In this document: positions 20,765-30,000 of the stretch, piece after piece
Layout: the number at the start of each line of letters is the position of its first letter
Position numbering within the stretch: position 1 is the first letter of the stretch
From: Rhizobium sp. WYCCWR10014
GTDB lineage: Bacteria; Pseudomonadota; Alphaproteobacteria; Rhizobiales; Rhizobiaceae
NCBI RefSeq assembly: GCF_001657485.1
Contig: NZ_LXFU01000024.1
Coordinates: 310,001 to 374,000, forward strand
Reading direction: 5' to 3'
DNA length: 64,000 bases
The notes under the pieces: model-generated
What the model was told of the DNA's origin: nothing
Seen by the model: only the letters and a program-made list of their open reading frames with translations
The model's database searches: none
Translations under genes and position numbers: made by a program

Positions 20765-21630
20765 GTCGGCCGCTTCCTCTCGAATTCCTGGCGCGCATTG
20801 AGCATAGCATCGGCGATATCGAGCGCATCCCTGTTGATTGCGACATTGTGCACCCGGAAAACCGCAGCCCCTTGAAGTCTGAGCAGCGCGCTGGTCGCAG
20901 CCGTCGCCGCATCCCGCCCCTGCGCCTCACGCCCCGTTACCGTGCCGAGGAAGCGTTTGCGCGAGGTGCCGGCAAGCAGCGGCAGGCCGAAGCGGGAAAG
21001 TTCGGAAAACCGCGCCATCAGCTCCAGGTTCTCCTCCGCCGTCTCCTTGGCGAAGCCGAAGCCCGGATCGAGCACGATGCGGTCGCGATTGACGCCTGAT
21101 GCAGCGGCGATATCAAGCGACCGTTCGAGGAAATGCACCTGGTCGGCAATCACATCGACAAGTTTTACTCTGTCGCGGCCGGTATGCATGATGCAGAGTC
21201 CGGCTCCGGTCACCGCAGAAATATCAGCGATATCGGGCTCCTTCTGCAGCCCGAAGACGTCGTTGACGATATGGGCGCCGGCACTGATCGCAAGCCGCGC
21301 CGTCTCGGCGCGATAAGTGTCGATCGAGATCAGCGCCTGGGTGCGGCCGCGCAGCGCCTCGATGACGGGCAGCACGCGCGCCTGCTCCTCGGAAGGGCTT
21401 ACGGTTGCTGCGTTCGGCCGGGTGGATTCGCCGCCGATATCGATAATGCCAGCCCCCTCGCTGACGGCCCGCAACGCCTGTTCGACCGCCGCATCGACAG
21501 TTTCAAAGCGTCCGCCGTCGGAAAAGGAGTCCGGCGTCACGTTGATGATCGCCATGATCACCGAACGACGGCCGAGTTCGATCTCCCGGCCATGGCCGAC
21601 ACGCCATATGCTGCCTTCGAGCCCTGTCAC
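20761..21630 (-). CDS. folP: Dihydropteroate synthase
   Basis: A TIM-barrel enzyme joining 6-hydroxymethyl-dihydropterin pyrophosphate to p-aminobenzoate, the sulfonamide target. Signatures: MAIINVTPDSFSDGG, DIGGESTRPNA, ISIDTYRAE, HIVNDVFGLQ, LDPGFGFAKE and GTSRKRFLG. The frame is open to 21717 (318 codons), longer than usual; the GTG at 21630 gives 289 residues, close to the family size, and avoids crowding the divergent gene at 21732. The true start is not certain, since no strong Shine-Dalgarno precedes either. It is the first gene of the folate operon. Confidence 0.92.
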   Translation of the reverse strand: MTGLEGSIWRVGHGREIELGRRSVIMAIINVTPDSFSDGGRFETVDAAVEQALRAVSEGAGIIDIGGESTRPNAATVSPSEEQARVLPVIEALRGRTQALISIDTYRAETARLAISAGAHIVNDVFGLQKEPDIADISAVTGAGLCIMHTGRDRVKLVDVIADQVHFLERSLDIAAASGVNRDRIVLDPGFGFAKETAEENLELMARFSELSRFGLPLLAGTSRKRFLGTVTGREAQGRDAATAATSALLRLQGAAVFRVHNVAINRDALDIADAMLNARQEFERKRPT

Positions 21631-21731
21631 CAGACTTATCCCATTGATGACGAAAAAAGCGCCATCTGATATTGCGCTTGGGGTGGCTATGCCCCAAGCT
21701 CCTGTCGATTTCAACACGGGTTGCGTTCAGA

Positions 21732-22358
21732 ATGCCGCTTGCAGTGCGTTATATGGTCGTTCCTATCGCCTTTTCCATTGCTCTTTCCCTCTGCAGCCCG
21801 TCGGCAGCCGAAGTGATCGCATCGAAGAGCTATTCCTATTTCGACATTCGCGGCAAAACCGCGGATGAGCTCGACCGCGAACTCAGCCGGCGCGGCCCGA
21901 CAGCGAGCGGTTCCTCGGCACGCCATCCCGGCGCTACGAAGATCCGCTTCGGCGGCGAGGCAACCTATATTCAGAACAGCGGGCGCTGCCGCGTCGGCAA
22001 CGTCAAGGTCACGGTCCACACCCAGATCATCCTGCCGCGCTGGAGCAGCCGCAAGGGCGCCAGCAAGGAGCTGTCGATGATCTGGGACGCGCTGTCGAGC
22101 GATATCAAGCGCCACGAGGAGCGCCATGCCGAGATCGCCCGCGACCAGGCTCGCGCCATGGAGCGCGCCATCCGGGCGCTGCCGCAGCAGCGCAGCTGCG
22201 AAGCCATGCAGGAACTCGTCTCCAACGAATCAGCTCGCGGTATAGAGGAGCACGACCGGCAGCAGGCGCGATTCGACCGGGTCGAGGCGGTCAATTTCCA
22301 GAAGCGCATGCTGAGATTGCTGAACAATCGAATCAATGGTCGAGCCGGCGCAAAATAG
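21732..22358 (+). CDS. DUF922 putative secreted zinc protease
   Basis: A 208-residue exported protein. A signal peptide spans about the first 27 residues (VVPIAFSIALSLCSPSAA). The mature part has the DUF922 features: SKSYSYFDIRGKTADELDRE at its start, and DIKRHEERHAEIARDQA, where HxxxH (His-Glu-Glu-Arg-His) is a likely zinc-binding catalytic motif. The two cysteines (SGRC and QRSC) could form a disulfide. DUF922 proteins are predicted metallopeptidases of unknown substrate. The ATG at 21732 begins the signal peptide; 60 more upstream bases are open but non-homologous. It is divergent from folP. Confidence 0.85.
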   Translation: MPLAVRYMVVPIAFSIALSLCSPSAAEVIASKSYSYFDIRGKTADELDRELSRRGPTASGSSARHPGATKIRFGGEATYIQNSGRCRVGNVKVTVHTQIILPRWSSRKGASKELSMIWDALSSDIKRHEERHAEIARDQARAMERAIRALPQQRSCEAMQELVSNESARGIEEHDRQQARFDRVEAVNFQKRMLRLLNNRINGRAGAK

Positions 22359-22672
22359 GGCTTTTTCAGTCTGGTTGCGAGCGGAAAACCTTAGCTGCAT
22401 AACGAAACTTGTGCGAAACTTGCACCCTCCCCAGCGATTGAATGGTCATTTTTCATCCTGGCAGACTCAACCGGAACGCGTTAATATGAACACATTCGAA
22501 AGTTCAGGTACGGCATCTGCACTTTCATCGCTGGGTTCTCCTGGCGCGTTCCGAAGCCGCGGATGTTCCTCCCTCATCCGTAGGTAATGCGCCCGCCTCG
22601 CCTCGCTCGCTCTAGCGCGCGAGGCGTCTTTTTTTGTATCGAATTTTTCGACGACGGTTGAAGCAGTGTGCT
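22359..22672. other. Intergenic region with possible small RNA or 33-codon ORF
   Basis: 314 bases between the DUF922 gene and the ferredoxin gene. A 33-codon frame at 22486-22587 begins MNTFESSGTA and ends SLIRR, directly before a strong terminator at 22599-22636. The terminator is 240 bases past the DUF922 stop, so it either ends a long 3' UTR or an independent short transcript. No clear promoter or Shine-Dalgarno was found. Confidence 0.4.
22599..22636 (+). terminator. Strong orphan Rho-independent terminator
   Basis: CGCCTCGC (22599-22606) pairs with GCGAGGCG (22619-22626), with further pairing inside the loop, and is followed by TCTTTTTTTG. Confidence 0.85.
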
Positions 22673-22993
22673 TCAGGCTTGCCGTTCCGGCACGTGCACC
22701 ACGAGCCCGTCATAGACAGCCTTCATCCGGATCTGACAGGACAGCCGCGAGGTCGGGCGCACATCGAAGGCGAAGTCGAGCATGTCCTCTTCCATCGCTT
22801 CCGGCTGGCCGACCTTCTCCGTCCACTCCTCGTCGACATAGACATGACAGGTCGCGCAGGCGCAGGCGCCGCCGCATTCGGCCTCGATGCCGGGCACCGA
22901 ATTGCGCACGGCATTCTCCATTACGGTGGAGCCTTGGTCGACGTCGAGGTCGAAGCGCGTGCCGTCGAAGGCGACGATGGTAAGTTTGGGCAT
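22673..22993 (-). CDS. Adrenodoxin-type [2Fe-2S] ferredoxin
   Basis: A 106-residue electron carrier. The cluster ligands are visible as C-x5-C-x2-C in [11 protein letters not shown] and a fourth Cys in RLSCQIRM about 36 residues later, the pattern of vertebrate-type (adrenodoxin/ISC) ferredoxins. The strand [29 protein letters not shown] and [15 protein letters not shown] match the family. An additional Cys lies between the first two ligands. Such ferredoxins serve Fe-S cluster assembly or cytochrome P450 and oxygenase partners; none is next to it here. It lies downstream of the Hpt gene on the same strand, 250 bases away. Confidence 0.93.
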   Translation of the reverse strand: MPKLTIVAFDGTRFDLDVDQGSTVMENAVRNSVPGIEAECGGACACATCHVYVDEEWTEKVGQPEAMEEDMLDFAFDVRPTSRLSCQIRMKAVYDGLVVHVPERQA

Positions 22994-23243
22994 CAGGACT
23001 ATTTCCGGTCTTCAAGTGGGTGGGCGGATTTTCTTCCGACAATTCGACGCATCAGTCAATATTGGGGAAATCCGCCGTAGCCTCGCAGATCGGGACTTAG
23101 CCCGCCGTCTTCAAAGCGTCATCAGGGACGTCGCAAAAAGACCCGCGGTTCCGCAATGGAACAACGGGCCTCGTTCGAACGGTATCTTATGCACTTCGCC
23201 CAAAAGTACGCAGCGGTTTTGGGACAACGAAAAAACGTGGAGA

Positions 23244-23627
23244 TCAGCCGCGGCAGAGCTTCAGGATGAAATTCTCGGCGTCGATGACGGCGGCACCGAG
23301 CGCTGCCGTCGCGCCGGCATCGCCACCGTTTTCCTCGACGGCTTCCGCCGTCTGCGACACGCGGAACGCGCCGACCGAGCTTGCCGCACCCTTCAGCCGA
23401 TGCGCGGCTGCGCCGATCCGGATGGTTTCGCCGCTGGCAATATCCTGAAGGCATGCGCGGGCCTGGCGCGCAAACATCTGAAGGACTTCGAGTTCCAGCG
23501 TCTTGTCGCCCATCGTCTGCTTTGCGAGATGGACCAGATCGATCGGCCGGACCTTTGAGGGACACGGTCCCTTTGCATTATCAGGCGCCTCGAATACGAT
23601 GTTCAATGCTGCCATCTGGGCTGCCAT
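23244..23627 (-). CDS. Orphan histidine phosphotransfer (Hpt) protein
   Basis: A 127-residue four-helix phosphorelay protein. The Hpt motif AAHRLKGAASSVGA places the phospho-acceptor at His76; flanking helices are VHLAKQTMGDKTLELEVLQMFARQA and AEAVEENGGDAGATAALGAAVIDAENFIL. No kinase or receiver domain is attached, so it must relay between separate proteins. The ATG at 23627 has GGGAG 9 bases upstream, better than an in-frame start at 23663. It is divergent from the GPR-type gene, and the shared upstream region contains a consensus CtrA box, hinting at a cell-cycle link. The partner kinase is not evident nearby. Confidence 0.9.
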   Translation of the reverse strand: MAAQMAALNIVFEAPDNAKGPCPSKVRPIDLVHLAKQTMGDKTLELEVLQMFARQARACLQDIASGETIRIGAAAHRLKGAASSVGAFRVSQTAEAVEENGGDAGATAALGAAVIDAENFILKLCRG

Positions 23628-23734
23628 TGCCAATTCTCCCGTCTCTGTCGTCCGCAGTTGCAACAGTTCTGCGACAGGAGGGTGGCCATCACGTTAAATT
23701 CCGGCACAGTCAGGGCGGAAATCTCGCCATATGG

Positions 23735-23748
23735 TTAACATCCGTTAA
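23735..23748. promoter_or_regulatory. CtrA-like half-site pair with 6-base spacing
   Basis: TTAA-CATCCG-TTAA; spacing is one base short of the CtrA consensus. It may be a weaker site near the full box 48 bases downstream. Confidence 0.4.
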
Positions 23749-23796
23749 ATATCCCTAAACTATTGGCTTTTAAGCCGCGCCTGGGATTCAAAGGTG

Positions 23797-23811
23797 TTAA
23801 CAACGGGTTAA
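23797..23811. promoter_or_regulatory. Consensus CtrA box
   Basis: TTAA-CAACGGG-TTAA, followed by C, is an exact match to the alphaproteobacterial CtrA consensus TTAA-N7-TTAA. It lies 170 bases before the Hpt start and 279 bases before the GPR-type start, so it could control either or both. Confidence 0.65.
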
Positions 23812-24089
23812 CGTGCCATGAATCTCAAGCCTTCATTAATTGTGTGAAGAGCCCAGATGTGTCACTACGATACTGGTGGAGCGGGTTTATGGTACGCGCC
23901 TTTGCCGAGCGAGTGGATAATGGTAGTGTTTTGATACCTTCCGTTTGAAAAAGCGGCTATCTACTCTGAAATGACATGCTTATCCGTCCTTCGTTGGGAT
24001 GGAAGGCTGGAACGGCAAAGTTGTTCCCGGGTGAGGCGGAAGCCCAGGATGCGCTGTCGGACTGGCTGACAGTAACGAGGCATAACCGA

Positions 24090-27000
24090 ATGGCGAACAA
24101 CAAATATAACGAGTCAATTGAGGACAAGGCGTTCAAGGCATTGGACGAGGCGCTCCAGATCGACTTCAGCAAGGATAACGTACCGTCTCGCCGCGGCGAC
24201 GCGCCCCAGGCCCCGGAGGCTAATGTGTCTGATCCAGTAAATGCGCGTAATCAGCAGGCCCAGGAAGAAGCGCAGCGCCGCAGCCGCCGCGGTGCCGCTG
24301 GCGAGCAGACTTCCAGGGGTCCGGCCTTCGCGCCCGCCAATGATGCCAGCCGCAATACGCCCGCCTCGATCCTGAAATCCTTTGACGGCGCCTCCAGCCG
24401 CTCGGCAGTGCGCACCGCCACTCTGTTTTCCGTGCTTTGGGTCATGGCCGGCCTCGGCCTGATGTCGCTGCTTTATGCTCCGCAGATCTGGCAGATCCGT
24501 TCGCTCGCCGATCTCGTCGCCCTGCCTGGCGTCATCGCCGGCCTCGTCGGCATCATCATTCCCGTGATGATGTTCTATGCCTTCGCCATCATGATCTCCC
24601 GCGCCCAGGACATGCGCAACGCCGCCCGCTCCATGGCAGAGGTGGCATTGCGCCTGGCAGAGCCGGAAACCATCGCCTCCGAGCGCATCATGACCGTCGG
24701 CCAGGCCGTGCGCCGTGAGGTCTCGGCCATGAATGAAGGCATCGAGCGCACCATCGCGCGCGCCTCCGAGCTGGAAACGCTCGTCCATTCCGAAGTCAAT
24801 GCGCTTGAACGTTCTTATGCCGACAACGAGTTGCGCGTTCGCGGCCTCGTCCACGAACTCGGCTCCGAGCGCGAGGCGATCGTCAACCATGCCGACCGTA
24901 TCCGCACCTCGATCGGCAGCGTCCACGACCAGTTGAAGGAAGAGCTGTCGCTTGCGACCGAAGAGATCGCGGTGCGGCTTGCCACATCGGGCGAAGCTTT
25001 CGCCTCGCTGATCGATACGCGCGCCGCGACGATCCTGGAAAAATCGGACAGCGCCCTGCAGTCGATGGGCAGCCTGCTCGCAGCCAAGACCGATACCCTG
25101 CTGCAGACCCTGAACGCGTCGGGCTTTGCGCTGGCCACCGAATTCGACAACCGCCTCGAAGCCCTCTCCGTCAATCTCAACGATCATGGCGAAAGGCTGC
25201 TCAGCCAGTTCGAGACGCGCGCCTCCACCATGGACAGCAGCACCGAAAAGCTGAATGCGGCGCTGAATGAGCGTACGCACCAGCTCAACGAGATCCTGAT
25301 CGCCCGCACCCGCGAGATCAATGAGAGCCTGACGTCAGGCGAACGCACCATCGGCGGCACGCTCGACGACGTGTTGTCGAAGCTGAACAGCGCGCTCGAC
25401 GAAAAGGGCGCAAGCTTCCGCCAGAGCCTGCAGACCACCGCCGACGACGCCGTCATGGATCTCGACGTGCGCTCCGGCTTCTTCGAGGAGCGGCTGCAGA
25501 CGACCGTCGCCCAGCTGTCGACCGCCTTCGACGAACGCGTCTCCGAATTCACCAGCGCCTTCGACAAACGCACCGGCTCGCTCGACACCAAGCTGATGGA
25601 GAGCCTCGCCCGCATCAACGAGACGCTGACCGGCGGCTCGGATTCGATCGACGGCATCCTGAGTTCTGGCATCGACCGCCTTGGTTCGTCGATGACCGAC
25701 CAGTCGCTGGCGCTTGCCACCGCGCTCGCCACCGGCCACGAAGTGCTGGAAAGCACGCTCGGCAGCCGGGCGGACGAAATCACCACAGCACTCACCAGCC
25801 GCACCGGCGAGCTGACCTCGGCGCTGCAGAGCGCTACCTCGGAAATCGCGCTGACGCTTGCGACCGGCACTTCCGAGCTGCAGAACAACCTTCAGACACG
25901 CTCGGCCGAATTCCGCGATACGCTGCGCACCACCACCACCGATCTGACCACCGCCGTTGCCGCCGGCACCGAGCAGGTCACCTCTGCCTTCGGCGGTCGC
26001 GCCGAGGAGCTGAGCGGCGTGCTTACCGCCCGTGCGGCCGAAATCAGCGAGGCGCTCGGCACGGCCCACGGCCGTATCGACAGCGTCATGGCAGAGCGCG
26101 GCGGCGCATTGCTCGAGGCGCTGACCAGCCATCACGGCCGCTTCGAGGAAGCGCTGACGACCCGCTCCGATGCCATCATCAATGCCGTCTCCGGCACTCA
26201 TGACCGTCTTGCCGAGACGCTCGACGAAAAGGCGATGGCGCTTGCCATCTCTCTGAACGAGAGCCAGGCCCGCATCGAGGACACGCTCGAGACGCGCTCC
26301 GAAGCCTTCCTCAACGCCGTGTCTGGCACGCATGATCGCCTGTCGGAAACGCTGGACAGCAAGGCGACGGCCCTTACGACCTCGCTCGACGAGCGCCATG
26401 CCCGCATCGAGGATGCGCTTGGAACGCGCGCCGAGGCACTGCTGAACACCGTAGCCGGCACGCGCGACCGTCTTGCCGAGACGCTCGACGAAAAGGCGAT
26501 GGCGCTCGCCATTTCCTTGAACGAGAGCCAGGCCCGCATCGAGGATACGCTGGAAACCCGTTCCGCCGCCCTGCTGAACGCGGTCTCCGGCACCCATGAT
26601 CGTCTGTCAGAGACCCTGGACGGCAAGGCGGCAGCTTTTGCCACCTCGCTGAGCGAAGGCCAGGCCCGTATCGAGAATACGCTCGAAACCCGCTCCGCCG
26701 CCCTGCTGAACGCCGTCTCCGGCACCCATGATCGCCTCTCCGAGACGCTGGACGAAAAGGCGATGGCACTCGCCATCTCGCTCAACGAAACCCAGACGCG
26801 TATCGAGGACACGCTGGAAACCCGCTCGGCCGCCCTGCTGAATGCCGTCTCCGGTACCCATGACCGTCTGTCCGAGACGCTTGACGAGAAAGCGATGACG
26901 CTCGCCATCTCGCTCAATGAGAGCCAGTCGCGGATCGAAGACACGCTGGAAGCACGCTCCGAAGCCTTCCTCAAGGCCGTGTCCGGCACGCACGACCGTC

Positions 27001-30000
27001 TCTCGGAGACGCTCGACGAAAAGGCGACGGCGATCGCCGCCTCCCTGAACGAGGGTCAGAGCCGCCTGCAGGATACGTTGGAGAGCCGCTCGGAATCCTT
27101 CCTGAATGCGGTCTCCGCCACCCACGACCGCCTGTCCGAGACACTCGACGATCGTGCGATGGCGCTTGCCATCTCGCTGAACGAGAGCCAGAGCCGTCTC
27201 GAAGAGACGTTGACGAGCGGCGCCGATGCGATCACCAGTGCGGTCTCCGGAACGCATGACGGCCTGAACGGTGTACTCGACCAGAAGGCCGCCACCCTCG
27301 CCGCCTCGCTGAGCGAAGGCCAGGCCCGCCTCGAGGAAGCCTTGGGCCATCGCACCGCCGCGATCATCGGCGCCGTGACGGCAACCCACGACCGGCTCAC
27401 CGATACGCTCGACGAAAAGACCATGGCGCTCGCCATTTCGCTCGACGATAACCAGAGCCGCTTCGACAGTGTGCTCGAAGCCCGCAGCAACGCCATCATG
27501 GAGGCCGTCTCCGGTGCCGAGGCACGAGTCGCCGGCGCCTTCTCCGACAAGACCGATGCGATCCGCACCGCTTATACCGACAATCAGCAGCGGCTCGAAA
27601 ATGCGCTTTCCGAACATAGCGCCGCCCTCTCGGGCGTTCTCGATGCCGGCGGCAACCGCTTCGAGGATCTCGTCGGCGGCTTGACCGGCCGCATCGAAGG
27701 CCGTCTGACCGATGCACATACACGGCTCGGAGGCCTCGCCGACGAGGCCGCGGCGCGCATCGAGGGCGGGCTCGCCTCTGCCCATGAGCGCATCCGCACG
27801 ACGCTCGAAGATCGCGCCAACGCCATCGACCTATCGCTGAACCAGGCCCATGCGCTGATCAGCGATACGCTGGCCGAACAGGCGACCAGCATCGGCACCT
27901 CGGTGGCGACGAGCGTCGGCATGCTCGAATTGTCGCTGGAGCACCGTGAAGCCGCGATCCGCCAGGCGATCGATGCCGGCGCCCAGACATTGGAAGATCG
28001 CATGCATGCCGGCGCCGGCCAGATCGCCGGCCGCTTCCAGGAGGCGGCAAACGCGATTTCAAGTTCCACCCAGGATTTCTCCGCTAATCTCGATCGGTCG
28101 GTCGAAAGCCTGACGGGCCGTTTTGAAGAAACCGGATCGCGTGTGGAAGCCGGTCTTGCGGCGATCGAGACCCGCATCCGCGACGGCGTCGGTGGCGTTG
28201 CCGAAAGGGTCGAAGCGGCCAGCGGTCAGTTGTCCGGCGTGCTTGCCGACGGCGTCTCCCGTATCGGCGCGCTCAGCGACGACGCCACGCATCGCATCTC
28301 TGCGACGCTCGAAGGCAGTGCCGCAAATCTCACTCAGGCGATCGACAGCCGCACCGCCAATCTGGCCGAGACGCTGGACAGCCGCGCCACCAGTCTGACG
28401 GGCGCCATCGACGGCCGCACCGCGAGCCTCGGCGAAACCCTCGACCGCGGCAGTGAACGCATCGAGGAACGCCTCTCCACCATGGACCGTGCGTTGACTG
28501 TCGGCCTCGATGCCGTCAACCGCACCATCGAAGGCAAGGCCGCCGGTCTTGCCTCGACGCTGCGCAGCGCGGTTGCCGACGCGGCTCAGGGAATGGAAGG
28601 CGAAGCGACGAGAACCACCGAACTGCTTGGCAAGACCGGTCAGCAATTCGCCGAGGATCTCAATTCGAAAAGCGACGAATTCACCCGTACCATGGATGAG
28701 CGCTCGTCGCAGATCGTCACCCGGGTCGCCGAAGCGCAGAACCGGCTGGCTAGCCAGGCCGCTGCCGTCGCCCAGACCTTCTCGGAAGCCGGCAACGCCA
28801 TCGTCAACAAGGTCGCCGAGGCCGAGACCATCGTCGGCACGCAGGTCAATGCCATCTCCAAGGCGCTGTCGGATGCCGGTCAGTCTCTGGAAACACGCGG
28901 CAATGCCATCCGTTCGACGCTGTCGGGCGCCGGCAGCGAGATTTCCGCCACCATGGCGGATGTCGACCGGGCACTCGAAGCCCGCAGCAGCGCCATCCGC
29001 TCCAATCTCGAGGAGCGCGCCCGCGAGATCGATACGACGTTCTCGGAAATCGACCGGGCGCTCGAAGCGCGCGGCAACTCGATCCGCTCGACGCTCGAGG
29101 AGCGCACCCGCGACCTCAACTTGATGCTATCAGGCCGTTCGGTCGAATTGACGCGCATCCTCGACGAAACGGCCCGCCCGATCATCGACCGCTACACCGA
29201 TGCCGGTGAGCAGGCCGCCGCCCGCATCACCGCCGCGGCCAACCTCAGCGCCGACCGCCTGCGCGCCGAAAACGAAGCGCTCGCCAGCGCCGTTGCCGCC
29301 CGCACCGAGAATGTCGCCAATGCCGTCAGCGCCATCGAGAACAGCCTGGTTGGCAACGTCAATGGCCTCGTCGAGCGCATGTCGGAAAGCAGCGCCGCGA
29401 TGGCGATGATGATGAACCGCGCCGCCGAGCAACTGGCCAGCGTCGACGGCCGTCTCGGCGATACCACCACGCGCTTTGCCGACTCCGCCACCAAGGCCGC
29501 TGAAATGGTCTCCGCCTCGACCAGGCTTCTCGAAGGCAAGGTCGACCGCCTCTCCGACATTTCGGGCCAGACTCTGGCACAGGTCGGCGGCATCATCGGC
29601 CGCTTCGACGAACACTCCAAGGTTCTGACCCAGGCCTCGCAGCTTCTCGGCGCCGCCCAGTCCAACCTCGCCTCGACGCTCGAAGAGCGCGAGAGCGCTC
29701 TGCAGACGCTCTCGGTCGGCCTCGTCTCGCGCTCCGCAGAGATCGAAAAGACCATGCAAGGCCTCGGCAGCATGATCGAGACCGTGTTCGAGCGGGCAGA
29801 GCAGCGCTCCAACCAGGTCACCGGCAATTTGCGCCAGGGCGTGCAATCCTCCTTCGCCGATATCGGCCGCATTCTCACCGAAACCGAGAAGCGCGCCCAG
29901 GAAGCGGCAGAGACGATGCGCGAGGCGATCACCCGCGCCGGCGACGAGGCCAACACGACGATCGACGGCACCTTCGCCAATGTCGAGCGCCGCTCTGGCG

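Larger units (their letters stand above)
23628..24089. other. Divergent regulatory region, Hpt gene / GPR-type gene
   Basis: 462 bases, noticeably richer in A+T than its surroundings. It contains two TTAA-pair sites (23735-23748 and 23797-23811) and no convincing gene. The frame of the GPR-type gene is open from 23976, but its family-like N-terminus begins at 24090. Confidence 0.7.

Noticed and set aside
24114..25280. 388-codon minus-strand frame at the start of the GPR-type gene
   Set aside because: Antisense shadow; contains no recognisable domain and overlaps a strongly conserved gene.
26160..27611. CRISPR-like array because of regular 132-base units
   Set aside because: Units are contiguous coding repeats without spacers, in frame with the large protein.
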